A stretch of DNA of 64,000 bases from Anoplopoma fimbria (lineage: Eukaryota > Chordata > Actinopteri > Perciformes > Anoplopomatidae). Below are positions 1 through 13,400 of this stretch, in pieces (the first letter of the stretch is position 1; the number at the start of each line of letters is the position of its first letter). The stretch covers positions 18,728,680 through 18,792,679 of the forward strand of contig NC_072472.1 in the NCBI RefSeq assembly GCF_027596085.1, given 5' to 3'. The translations under genes were made by a program, and so were the position numbers. Below the pieces are notes generated by a model. That model saw only the letters and a program-made list of their open reading frames with translations, had not been told where the DNA came from and made no database searches.

Positions 1-3000
1 CTCTATACAGACACAGACAGAACAGAGGACACAGATTGTTAAGGCTTGACCTTCCTCTGTGTATTGTCCAGGGATGCTGCTGCATCTCTGTCCTATCATA
101 CAATCTAATTTGCAGCATACTCAGCCCAAAATCAACTCGGGATTGGAATAGCAATTCTAGTGGTTTATTTATTTTTATATTTTAGTGCAGACAAGGGATT
201 TTGTTGTAAAAACTAAACAAAAAACAGATATATGTTGTAAGTGTGGATTCTTTGTGCTTTGACTCCACCTACAGTTCCCATAGAGCACCACATATTATAT
301 ACTTTGTATACTTTGACCCAGTAGGTTGGGTGCATTGGGGGCCACCTAAAGTGGCAGTCAAAACCACACAAGTTAAAGGCAAAAAAAAACACCCAAAAAA
401 ACGTAAACATTCCTAAATATATCCCAAATAAAATTATACTTTGACCATGTTTATTATTTACTTAATTTCTTTACAAGAAACCCCTTATTATGCAGGTATT
501 GCCTTCCTTGGGCTGTGAGGGATGTTTGTCAGAAGTACACACAGAGAGCGCTGTGAACATGGAAGACATTTTCCATCCCTGACAGAGGGCACTTTCACAC
601 TACTCCCAAAGCTCAACAGACAAAATGACAGCATGCTGACTTCCCTGTCTATGTCAGACCATTGCTGATGACAAGGTGTATTTTAGGCTTCTCACCCAGG
701 CCCCCTCTTGTGTACCATAGCAAGAAAAGTTCCTGAAGACATAGCCTTTGCAGCATCTTTAAAATGTTGCTACATGTATAATATGTATATGTTTATCCAC
801 TGTTCAAATATCCATTGAGCCACTAGATAAGATCTTATTGTTTATTTTAAAATTTGCATAATTCAATTTCTCTTGCCGTGAAGAACAGTGGTTCTTAAGT
901 AGATTTACATTTAAATACTACACAAGAGCTCGGAATACTTTTCTTACTGACCAATACAATAGTTTCAGGTTCAGCTTAAAGTTTAGAGTTTTCTTTTTAA
1001 GACAGGAAGAAATCCTAGTTATCACAGTCGGTGTTACTTCTATAGGACTAAAAAAAATGTTATGAGGTAAAAGTTGAATCTGAGATGGTGTTAGTCCAGA
1101 TACTTTTTGGTCTTCTGTCGGTATTTGAAGATAGCAAGGTATTTTTGCTGCCCCGACCACTACCAGGAGCATGTTTCACAACTAAAGAGCAAGAACAAGG
1201 GCTAGTCTTGACGCGTGTTTGTGAGGAAGTTTGAGAGACTGTGACCCCGGGCGACAAGTAGATCAGAAAGATGTGGCTACTGCACCGAGTTTACCATCGC
1301 CTGGAGCTAGAGAGGTGCTGGCCCATACGTGGCTTTATAAGCTGGTATCACGGATACAAACCTCGTTTGAACTACTACAGGGTGCCACTGGAGGATGCAA
1401 AGGGCAGTCACTCAATATCAGTTAGAGGGGCTGAACATCTGGATAGTAGAGCAGGAAGGGGGAAATTACTAATTTGGAGATGACTAATTCCTGCACCAGC
1501 ACCTGGGCTGCAAGTGTAATCCACCGGTGCTGATAATATGAAGGATGAAACTTAATAAATGTGCCACTGTTGCCACTTTAACTGTATGTCAGGAAGATGA
1601 TACATGAACAAAATTCTAATATACAAAGTTTTTCTCAACAACAACAACACTATAACTATCGGTTATCATTTGTTTTTTCTTCATTTCAAAGTAGACAAAT
1701 GTTACATTTCCTGTGCTATAGGATTGTCAGATAAAAGCAGAGTATGTAAAATGCAAGTGATGCAGATGGTCCTGACAGTCCAGGGAACTTCACAGGTCCC
1801 AGCGTACTCTGGTTGAGTGTTTTCCTGAGTCCCTCTGAGCTTTCTGCTAAGCTCAAAATGTCAGTCTCAGATCTCGGCTCTACCTGCAGTGTACTCAAAG
1901 CCCCATTCAGCTGCTTTTAGAAGACTGGGTACTTGCTATGTACAGTGCGTCTGACTGGACTCAGGTGTTCCAAATCTGAAATAGAGTTGGCTGCGGTCAG
2001 ATATTGGACTGCTGTTAAGATTGCAGAGGTGTCTCTTGTTCAGTTTTATTGGGACTCAGGATGGTCTTTGCGTTTTCAAAATCTCATTCTTCCCCTCAGT
2101 TGGTTGTTGCTCTTCTCTCTTCTGCTCTACCCACTTCTTCTCCAAAATCCTTTTTTTTCAGCAATGAAAAGAAGGAAACTCATGTGACAGACATTTCCAA
2201 ATTAAGATCATTATCAATTTCCTCCCAACAAGCTCTGTGATCTTCAGCAGTGCCTGAGAGGAGACCAGGATTGGCCGTGTGCACTGGTCTTAATCAATCT
2301 GGCTCTTTGTGAGCTCAGGTCCATTTGTCCCAGATGCTAATCTGCAGAGCTCAGCTCTGAGGCCAGAGGCGCTTTGCATGTATTTGGTGCAAAATAACAT
2401 GAGCAGGCATGCCAAGCCCATCCTGCCTGGGTTTTTGTCTAAGGCCCAGGGAAAGATGTGACACATCGGGGAGGGCAAAGTGTCCCTTTGCGCCTCCGCC
2501 ACGAAGCAGTGTCTCTCACAGCTGTGGGTAGCAGATGCTCTGAGGTTACAGGCACAGGCCTTTAGGGACATCAGCACTCTGCCCTCCAGGGGCTGCACAC
2601 GTAACACACTATCCTTAGAAAACTTACTGAAGGCTTAATGGGATGAAGGTATTTTATAGTCAGTCCTTCAATATGAAATGTCTCCTTCCTATTCAGTACA
2701 GGATTTTCTGTTTCATTGGCATTATACATTTATTTTAACAATTTACAATCTTTTTACTTATTTGTAATGACATGCAGATTTCAAAGTGAATTACATAGTT
2801 TTAAGCCTTCCTACTATGATAGCATTTTGTACAACTCTGAGATAAATACCAGCAAATTAAATTTGTAAGATGCAAAAAGATTTTGCACTCTGTTAACACA
2901 CAGTATCTGAGAGAGCTTTGCTGGAAATTGTAATTCCAGTTAATTCATATTGTCCTTCCCCCTGTATCTAAGTGACCATTCGATGTAGCCAGCATCACTC

Positions 3001-6000
3001 TCAGATTTCAGTTGTAGTGAGTCCTACAATTCTTCAGATCACATAAGCCTGACCAGACATGTTTGAAAAAAAGTGTTCAGCCAAAAGGCCATGCCTGTCA
3101 GCTCTGAGGCTGCTCAGAATAGGATAATCTGTGCCGACTGTCGATAACTGAGTGCCCTTTCTCGGTCCCAGCGAGACCAGATCCACACAAGTTAAAATCT
3201 GCATTGAAATCATTTAGTGTGCAAATAAGTGTGCACTGATTCACTACACTGTTGTACATTGTTTTAACCATGATCAAGTGTTCACAATTCCTCTTCCTCT
3301 GTAACTTTACACTGTCATTACCCAACCAAGGTTGCAGGTAAACCCAAATTAGTAGCTCTGTTAAGTTTTTCCATTTCTGGAACGAACAAAAAGAAAAGGG
3401 AAGAGCAGGCATAAAATGAAAAGTAAAAAAAAAAAAATCTGAAGCCTGAGTATGTATGCAAGAAGAAATCATCTGTTAAAATTAATTAGCCAAGCTTCTC
3501 TGAACAGAAAATGACAAGACATTAAATATGTATTATTTATGAAATGTCTGTGCTCTCCGAAAAGGGTGTCTAGTGCTGTTAATTACTCAGCCATTCATTC
3601 AGAAAAGATTATTTCAAATGGAAAGTGAAAGCAAGGCTATACAGCAAAAGAGCTGTTAGTTTCTTTCACGCTATTTTTAAATGACATTGGTGAAAATGGA
3701 AAAGCTAATTATGGTAGCTCTGAAATTCAAAGCTAATTTGAGAAGCAGCATGTCAGGTTTATTGACATCTTCTGTGGAGTGATGTGGTTTGATGGCCACC
3801 AAGGAATCTCTCTGGTGCCGCGAGGGAGAGGGAGGAGCGGCTGCATGAAAAATTATTCCTTGCAGAAATGGAAATAACTTATGTTAATAGATTTTTAGAT
3901 TCCCTTGTTCCCACTATTCCCTGTAGAAATAACAGGTGTACGTTAAATATATTCAAAGAGTCGATGTATAGGTGAAAAGTAAAAGGCTTTTGAACTGATT
4001 TGTTTGCAAACAATACTGATTTTAGCAAAAATATAACTGCATTAAAACAATATTACAAATAGAGGTTTTGCTGTTGCTCGATATAAATTACTTTTAGGGT
4101 TATAGCGGGCAAGTTTATATGTTAAGTTTCTCTGAGATTTATTGAGAGGATAATCACAAACTTTGTGCAGACCACTGGCGAACTTATGAAAATATTTTTC
4201 ACATTGTGAAGTCCCAGCAGGCCAGGGAGCGTGACGCTGTATTTTATCATCGGCGTGATTAGTTTTATTGTCCAACTAGTGAGAGAAAGAGCCGCAGTGC
4301 TTTCAAGGTTTGTGATTCCTCCTTAAAGGCAGTCACCTGGCAAAGTGGGAACGAGAGCAGGGCATTTATCCACTTAAAGAGAGCCACCCCGATGATGTCA
4401 GTAACAGATGACTGCTAGACACTCCCCTCTCCATCGCTTCGCAGCCAGATTTGGTCACCGAGGGCAGAAGGGAAAGGGGGTGGGGGTAGGGTAGATAATT
4501 ACCAGTATAAATGAAGCCCTGCGAACGATTCGCACTGCTGGGTCCCCTGATCTAGTCTCCAAGGCAACCTCAGCACGCTCATTTGTTTTGTAGATGAGTA
4601 ATTACATCCAATTAGTGGCCAGTGGAAAAAAAAGGAGTCCAAGAAAGGCCCATTGTTCTGGATAGATTGTGTGAATATTAATAGTGGGAAGGTCTGAGGC
4701 ACACTGATATGATCGGTGATACTAATGCAGCTGTGGGCACACTCTGCCCAGTCTCATCCTGCATAACTGATCAGATAGCCACTGATGAAAATATATGGCT
4801 TTGAGTATGTGCGCCCACATGTTTGTGCACGAGTCGTACTCATGTCCAGCTGCCTCTATTCAGCAAACAAAGCCGGTTTCTTACCTGAGCCTGCCGCACC
4901 TGTGGACAGTGCAATGACATGCAGTGTCTGAACATGTTGGCAAATTGAATTACTTTGCTAAATGTTATTTACAATATAGAAAGATCTCTTGATTTCACCG
5001 CAGTAGAGGAAATATTAACAGTCACCAACACCCAGCTATTCACGATATTTGTAAGTTGACCAATATAAACGGTTAATGACGTTAGCTTGGTGTTTATTGT
5101 CTTTGGGAATTAGTTTTAACGAGACATTATGCGATTTTTAATTTTCGTGAAGCAGGGCAGACACTGTACGGATTCCACCCAATTTATCCCAAAATTGGCC
5201 GCTCCCAACTCATCTTTGAATCCGGCCAAATCTCTGCAAGATGGATCGCAAGAAGTTTGCGTCAGCTGTTTGTGCATTTCACTGCATTTTATCTTCTTGC
5301 TTTCCTTTCATAATAGATAGTAATGCTGCCTTTCTCTTGTTTGCAAACATTGTTGAGGACACAGTCGTCTATAAATCAACTAAAATAGTGTAATCGTCAA
5401 TAGACATCGGGGTCCTGTATTTACGTTCTGTGTAGGCGTCCTCGTCCTGACCGGTCAGTTGATTCGTGCTGTGTGAGTATAAAAGTTGCAGGTTCTTTGG
5501 AAGCATAAAGGCCAATTAAAACCTGTAATGTGAGTTGACACAACAGGATTAAAAAAAACACAGTGTCTGCCCAGTTTAATGTGGTTCAGTTACTTACAAT
5601 TAGAACCTTATCTCAAATGGAAATAACTTCTCTGTCCAATTTTCTCTGTCCAACACCCACTTCAATAATTTGCTGCTAACAATATTTTGATTTCATCAGT
5701 TATTATTAGTAGTAGTAGTAGTATTTGTAGTAGTAATAGTAGTCGTAGTATTATCTGTCACTGCAACTTCACTTACCAAGTTGACGTTTGATCTTTTGTC
5801 ACAACTGGGTTTATGGTCAATGGTATGCTATATGAAAGCAAAGAGGCATAATGAACAAATTATAAAATGAAAAGTAATGCCTGTTTGGTTCCAGTCTCTA
5901 CACTGTTCTGAGCTGGTGACATATTTGGAATGGCTTCTCTATGAATTCCCAATAACACGGTTTGCTCTATTGTCAAATGTTTTTTTTCCCCCCTGTTATA

Positions 6001-7317
6001 ATTATTCCATTGATTCAGTTTTCCTCATTAGCAAGGCCAATCAATGTTCTGTGACATTTGTCTAAGTGAAGTAAATGGAATGATTGGTTCTTGAGCTTTG
6101 TTCAATGTGTCAGGCATTATGTGACGTACGTGGGAAGCCTGCCCTATTTGGAGCCTATAATTTGATGAGTGGGCAGACAGCCCACAAGTGGTGAGATCAG
6201 AGTGCTAAAAAGCATTGGCGGGGAGAAACATGGCTGGTGCTTACATTCCATTTGGCAGAAGTGGACTGTCTCACTCTGAATGGGTTGAGGTGAAGTGGCT
6301 TTGAAAGGCTATTCGCTCCAGGACCCAAATAAAAAAACAAACACACAGCAGGGGAAACCCAGCATGGAAAAGCCGGTGTCACCAATCTCAGTCCCTCCTG
6401 AGTAGATTAACTCGGTTATCAAAGAGGTGTGAGAAGGAGCCGTTTCTTTTAATTGCACTCTTTATATGAGCAGCTTGTCTCAGATTAAGAGGACAAGCAA
6501 TAAATGCCAGCACGACTTATTGCTAAAAGACATTTCCTAAACTGTTGATAATCCACCATCTGTGTCAAAGAGAGAATGACTGGAAGAGGCCAATCTGAGA
6601 CGTGCTTAGGGTATTTAGGATTGTTTCAGAATCATCAATAAACATGAACGCCTATACCTCATTCACATAAAAAACAATTCATCTGTTGCTATTGGTAAAA
6701 ACGAATGCTTTAAATTAATTATTGCCCGGTTCACACAATGTTTCTTTTCATTTAAATGACAAAAGCTTCCTCCAGGTGTGTCGACCAAGAATTGTCGGTT
6801 TGAATTGAGAAATGTATTGACCTGTGTTTTAATGTATCTTCAGTTTTATCTCACTCCTTGATGATCATGATTGCAAGAAAAAAAAAAGGGGGGGGGGGGG
6901 GCACAGGACAATTATGCAAAAGCCAAAATATCAAAGCTGTGGCCTTACTGTTTATTTAGTATTTATTGTTATTGGTCCATTTGAATTAAGTAAATGAGGA
7001 GGTTTTATTGTATCATTTCAGGGAGAGATAGTATGTATCCATAATTGTACAGCTAATGTATATGATACAGCTGAGCGTATCAAACACGGACCATATGCCA
7101 AGGGGGCCTGGCCACTAAGTAGAAGCTGCTGGGGAGGGAGGGCAGGGGGGCAGTTAAAGCAGACAAAACTCAAGGATGTATTCTAAAAAAAACGGTGTAG
7201 CACACCACCGAGCTATGCTTAACAATCTGGACATTGACTTTGACATTGAAAGAGTTGTTTTCCACAATGATGGAGTCCCCTCCCCTCCCCCTCCCCACCC
7301 TATACTGTATCTCCCAG
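1..7317 (+). other. msi2: msi2 intron (5' part of window), no exon seen
   Basis: This non-coding stretch lies upstream of the first recognisable msi2 exon. I looked for the upstream Musashi exons (the RRMs and the Ala-rich region before the C-terminus) and found none, so they must lie before the window. The DNA is AT-rich with simple repeats: a degenerate TAG/AGT triplet tract near 5706-5755 and an A-run followed by 14 G at 6888-6901. GC-richer tracts around 3.5-4.7 kb could be regulatory. A short unexplained open frame lies at 1271-1483. That this is msi2 intron, and not intergenic DNA, is inferred from the exon at 7318 being internal. Confidence 0.75.
1271..1483 (+). other. Unrecognised 70-residue ORF with downstream AATAAA
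   Basis: The frame starts with Met-Trp-Leu-Leu and encodes an Arg/Tyr/Trp-rich, basic 70-residue peptide resembling a small mitochondrial-type protein. The ATG follows a purine-rich AGAAAG context. The tract from about 1200 to 1570 is GC-richer than its surroundings, and AATAAA lies about 70 nt after the stop, near 1554. I see no splice signals and no poly-A tail. It could be a small retrocopy remnant, a short transcribed unit or chance. I do not recognise the protein and assign no function. Confidence 0.15.
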
Positions 7318-7497
7318 GCCTCCCCGATTATGGGTTTTACTCTACGCCCAGTGACCAGAGGGGGGGGCCCTGCTCCTTTGCTGACTATGGCTCCCTGGGG
7401 CCCCAAGCGGCTCAGATGCTGCACAGTGAGCATGCCACCTCCGCCTGCAACTCCCCCCTCCAGCACCTACACAGCCCGGATCAATTTAAGAACCCAG
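7318..7497 (+). CDS. msi2: msi2 cassette exon, 60 codons
   Basis: The exon follows a long C/T tract ending in CCCAG and is followed by G|gtttgt. It encodes a Tyr/Ser/Gly/Gln-rich segment running from LPDYGFYS through [15 protein letters not shown] to [14 protein letters not shown]. Length 180 nt with phase 1 at both ends means skipping keeps the frame and joins ...G to ANPSRPGG, the arrangement of the common human MSI2 isoform (RGSG then NPARPGG). I recall a similar segment from long vertebrate Musashi isoforms. The start is set by the acceptor AG at 7316-7317. Confidence 0.85.
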
Positions 7498-10400
7498 GTT
7501 TGTATATGCGCATCTATCTCATCCACTTTTTTGGACTTTTCAGTTTGTTTCATGACATTATTCCATGCAGATGATCTTATCTTCTTTTTATTAATAGATT
7601 TTATTTTATTTTGTTAAGGAAACAAACAAAAAAAGTATCCCTCCCCAAAAAATATATAAACAGGTCTTGCTGACAAAGTAGCATTGCATGTTCTTCCTCC
7701 TTTGTTTCAATTTTCAATGTAGATTTTCTGTTTCTTTGTGAAGTTATGTTCCAGCCCCTGCTTGCACATAAGGGGCAGACACATACAGAATGTACTCCTT
7801 CATTTGCATGTGAACAAAATAACTACTGATGATGTCGGAGAGTACACCGGCCTCTAACAGAGCTCAAGTTTATGTGAATTTTGAACAGCGCAGGAACAAG
7901 TTAAGTGTGGGAGTGAGAGTCATTTTTTAGTCGAGCCCTTTCAGTATTTTAAGTGTAGGAATGATTGCTCATGTTATTAGTGTGTGAAAGTCTGACTAGG
8001 AAATCAGTGGAAACGCTGCACGATGTCAGACACTTAAAAGACAACATTTTTGCATAATACAGCCATTACCCTGCAACACAAGCACATTTTCATCTTTTTT
8101 CTGATGTTCTCTCATCTACCTTATGTAATTGTAGCTTTCTAAAGTTAAATTTACTCCACATTGACATTTAAATACCTGCATGCAATGTGTAAAAATATTA
8201 TAAAGTCATGCTATTTCTTTGAGAACAGACAGATCTCTTCCAAGATTTTTTTTTTTAATACTACAGTTTTTTATATGTTAATCTGTTGTTTTTTATTCTG
8301 ATAATTATATGCTCATGATCATGTTTGCACTAACATGATGTACCACCAATGTTTATCTCATCTGAAGTAGTTGTAAGTAAAGGAGGTGTAGTTTGGTGTG
8401 GTGCCTTCATGTGATGCCTTGCTGTAGGTGACAGCGTTGACCTACACACAGCGGATAGGTTCCCCATCTCTGGGGACTGATGTGCCCTGCTGGGCATGAA
8501 TCCTGCCGTACCCTTCAGTCTTGTCTTCCACCACTTCACAGTAATAGGAAAAATATTAAAAACACCCTTTTGGACCCTTTTGGACTAATAAAGTGAGTGT
8601 GTAAGTGTGGGGCTAACTCTCCCCCCTTATGGTGTCGGCCAGCTGCCCCAGGCCGATGTTGGCATTTCCTATAGACTGTCTGTCAGTACGAACTTCAGCA
8701 AAGCAAACAGCAAAAACCACAGAAACAACTGCACAGACGTGATTTTCTGAAGGGCTTTCTCGTTGGCCTGCTGTTTTAGCATCAGTGTCACAACAATAGT
8801 GCAAGTGTGATAGCACCACAGACATAGTTCACCATACGCTTTACCTCATACAGATCAGTTAAGCAGTGTTAAGTGTTGTATTTCATACACAGCTGCATGG
8901 TAGGGGGACGTTTCCTACTACTTAACATCACTGCAGATACACACACTCTAGGTATAGTTGACATGAGAGTAGAAAGGGTACAAATCACCTCCGTCCTTTA
9001 GCATCAGCTACTGTAAGACATTCTGGACTGGCACATAGTTTTTCTGTTTGAGTTTTGCTTGGTCGATGAAGCACAGGTTTTTTTCTCACCTAAGAGGACA
9101 TGTCCAAATCCTGAGTGAGTCAACCCAATTTATGGGCTCGTTGTCTGCGAAATAGAGTTCCTATTTGTAGCCAACCTTGACCCTAATGTTATGAGAATCA
9201 GAGAGCACATTAAAGTAAATGGAATCACAATGGCACTGTTTATTTGGATGTTTGTTTTAAGTAGATAAGAAGAATGGTTTTCAAGAAGTATAATTGTTTT
9301 TTTGTGTCCATTCGGTGCCTTATGATGATGAGCACCAGCCTTAGGTCATAAATTGCCCGTGTTTCATTTATCATGCCATTACTGTGCAAATGCTACGGTG
9401 AGTCGCCCTCCTCCTCACAAAGCGCTCAGTCCACAGGTGGAGATTGTGCCACACAGATTGCTAGCCTGAAAGGGAGAACAGGAGATATCCATGTTGAAGG
9501 CAAATTTCTCCTTGATAAATGCTTTTTTCGTATGCACAGTGCATACATCTGTATTTCAGCACTCCTTTATAAAGGAAGCAAATAGAACCTGAAAGACACA
9601 GACTGGCAACTTAGCACACAGTGTTCTGTATAGAGTTAGACATTAGACATTCATTCACTCAGGTCTTCTCCTTTTTTTTCTCTCAAAGTACTTTACACAC
9701 AGAAGTCACCCCTAGCATCAAATTATTTTATTTTTACAGTCAGATGTTTCTGTGAGTGCCAAAATACTGAAGCACAAGAAAGATTTAGCACTATCATTCC
9801 TTATGTAAAAAAAAAAATGTAATAGTAAAACACTACAACAATCTGACCAACGGGGCACTTGGGATTTTTTGGCTCCCAAAGTCAAATGCAGAACCATTGC
9901 AGCCCCTACGTTTTAAATAAAACAGTTTTACAGGGAGAGGGGGTGAGCCACACTCTTAATAAAAAATCACCAGTCATAGAAAATGAGGATTGCCATTTCG
10001 ACTGAAAAAGTCCTTAATTATATAATAAGCCAGGCTACTGGGGGCTGTGCAGGAAAGATAAGAGCACTAGCTGCTCACTGTTTAAAGTCCTCACAGTTAA
10101 ACAGCAGTGTCAACCCCACTAGATGTGTGTTTAGTGAGATGGCTTCATTTTTCTAGAGTGCTTTATGCGGATATGTTTTCAGGTGCTTCTGTTGGACCTA
10201 GCGGGGCTAATGCAGCTTTGATAGATGGAGTAGTGGAATGTTAAACACGCTGACGATGATACAGTTTGTAGACTGTGCGTGTCAACACATTGGATGTACT
10301 GCAGTTGCGCTCTGTATTTCCTTACTTGTTCTACGAGGCCTTCCTCTCATGCATCATAGACCTCATGAGCTCATATATACACAAGATCGAGCATTTTCCT

Positions 10401-13400
10401 GCAGTCGGAAGATTTTTCTTTTTAATACAGTTTTTTTTTTTCACAGTCTTGTCTTTGAATGAGGGTGAGACGGAAGGTTATGTGAAGCTGACAGCAGAGG
10501 AGATTGCTGTTAAGAGATCACTGCGTTTTTCTTTCTCCCGGACTGTTTTTTTTTTTTCCTGCATTGCAAGTGTTTTTGGCCTTTAGTTGGCATCTGGATT
10601 TTCAAAAGACATTTTATTAGTCAGAGTTGCTCTTACTCACAGGGCAAAGGTGCTAAGTCATGTACAGTATTTCTTTTTTATCCCCCTCGAGTTTGGACCC
10701 GCGCATGAAGTCGGGTCAAGCTTTTATATTTCCCCTTTATGCCTCCTTCTCTTGTCTCACATACCTCTTTTGCTTTATGCCTGAAGTTACACCAGCAGAC
10801 GGAGAAAGCTGAAGCACACAGCTGAAATAATGGACAATATTTGTAGTAGTTTCTCGCCGGTATCTATGAACCATAGGTCATATAGGAAATCATGAAGTAG
10901 CATATCTCAAATGTCTTGTTTCAAAACTCTCAAGTATCTTAAATCGGTAAAATAATAATCCTGTGTTACTCTTCTTATTCAACAGCTAATGATGTTTTTC
11001 AAGTACTCCCTCACATTATGCATGGCAACATTGACACTGCAACCTTACTAGTTTATTAGCATGGTGGAAGTATTTCTAGCAGTGTGCCTGTTTTGTGTTG
11101 TGCATGATGATACAAAGTGAATGTCACTCCTATGCATAAAACACACAGCATGTAGATTATATTCAGAATATCATACTGGATTCACCCTTATTGTTTGCTC
11201 TTCAAAATCCTGTTAAGCTAAATCCTGCATTGTTTTGTCATTTGACATCAAATTAAATTGAATACCTTTATTTTCAGTGAGTATTTTTAATATGAACTAT
11301 TAGCAAGTCATTTGAGACAAACATGAATCCAGTAGTGTGTTCTTTTGATTTAAATATAGATTGGAAGGAATTGTAGCAAGTAAGAGTCGTACCGATGGCT
11401 GTTGGGTGTTTCTGAGCTGCTCTGCTCCCTTCTGTGTTTGTATGCAGGCGCCAACCCGTCAAGGCCCGGAGGTTTCCCCGGTGCTAACAGTCCGGGGCCT
11501 GTGGCTGACCTGTACGGACCCAGCAGCCAGGATTCAGCTGTGGGCAACTACATCAGTGCTGCTAGCCCTCAGCCTGGCTCCGGGTTTGGCCCCAGCATCA
11601 CAGTGAGTACTAAGATGCAGACTGTCTGTTGTATCTTGAGCTCAGTTGCCTCCTCTGTGTCAGAACACCGCCACTAAAATAAGATGCTAAACCAATGCAT
11701 GCTGCCCATGATTGTGATGTTCTGTAACAGTCGACTTCCATTATAAGAAGTAGAGCTTACTAATTGTTAAAGGACTTCCACTGTGCTCTTCCACTGACTT
11801 GATCAAAAATAACCACCTACTTCCTCTTAAATATCCCAAATGCAGAGCAACCATTCAGTAGATCCTAAGAGTTAGTGTTATTTCTGTGCAGAGAGGTCTC
11901 TACTGTCATTGAGTTCAGAGGTCCCACAAGCATTTTGTCCATCAGGGTGAACCCCGTCTCAGCTCTCAAAGTTATCTGTGTCAAATGCAAATGTTTATTC
12001 CCCTTAGCTGTTGTACGAATCACCTCACTCCAGACTCTGTGTCACCTTCCCAGAACAAATTTCCTTTATTTTTAGAAACCCATCTGTCCCAGAGCTTGAG
12101 TTTGCTCCATCGCTAGGACAATGCTTCCAGCAGGCTGCTTCTCTCCCAGTGTCCTTGTCCGGTTGTAGTTGCTCAGCCAGGTGCTGTTGCACTTTTTTTC
12201 CTCCTGCTGATCAGTGAGCTGCCAATTGCCATGTCACCCCATACTTGTAAGGCTAGTAGAGGTGGCAGTAACAAAGGTGTTCTCCGTGTGACTATGTGAA
12301 TGTACTCAGATGTCTGTCTTGTCCCATGTGTGTCAGTTTAGTAGATGTGCAGCAACCCGTTAATAATCCTGCCTCTTGCTTTGGCTGTAATCAAAGAGAA
12401 GCCACTACAAAAAGGCTTGGAAAGCCACAGTGACAATAAAGACATTGCCTGGCAAGGTAGTGGCGCGTATTAATAATTGGGGAACATCATTTACAGAAAG
12501 GGTTTCTCTTTATTTATAACCCTAAGTCTTGGAGAGATGTAACTTCAACCGAGATGAAATAATGAAGCGACCTTATTTATCAGCTGTTTCTGAACATTTA
12601 ATACATGCTTTTTAACATATTATAATGTAAGCAATAATGACATTATGAAATGTTAATTAACAGTATTTGTCAAATATTATAACTTCTCCCATGTGAACAT
12701 ATTTTTATATCTTCCTTCCTATCTCAGTGTCACTGTCATAGACCCATATCTTGTATTATTTTATGTACATTTCTTTAGTAACTTTGAGCTCACCCACTTA
12801 AAATGGATCAGGTTTGTAATCCATCAGTGATTCATAAGTGCAACATAATCTAGTTACGTTATAAATGTTGCAGTGTTGCTAAATTAACCATCTAAAAACA
12901 GGCAAAGGCTGCATACTGTATGACCCAGACATTCAAATGTTAGCGTTCAAATCCATTCAAATACAATTTTGTCTCAATAAGCCAGTACCTAAGAGAAGCT
13001 ATCTCATGTTTAGGACCTTGTTTTCAACAAAGGGACAATGTTTAAACTCCCAGACAGAAGACTCAATCAGTGCTTTGTTTACTTTGCCTGTGTGTCAGTC
13101 TTCCCTGGACCTCACTGAATAATTAATCTAAAATGTTGCAATAAGAATTTTATAGCCCTTAGCAAGGTGCAGCGGGGCTAAGTTCTTCGACTCGCTGCCA
13201 GTCTTGCTGGGCCATGTTTGTACTGTTTTACATGACTGAACTGAGTGACACGGGATAGGTTATGAAAATAACACCTGCTTTTCTGTAAGAAGCTAATTAA
13301 TGCATGGCTTAACTGAGGTGGAATAACAACAGGCCCATTAGTACTGCAAGCGAGCGCTGCAAGACTACAGGGTGAATACATCCTTTAGACCTCCTTAATT

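Noticed and set aside
3098..3472. 124-residue minus-strand frame
   Set aside because: It has no family match, passes through a poly-A/T run, has low-complexity Phe runs, and no splice signals support it.
7170..7617. Alternative frames across the msi2 cassette exon on both strands, including a Pro-rich 127-residue + frame
   Set aside because: Only the frame reading PDYGFYS to FKNPG joins in phase with the conserved Musashi exon.
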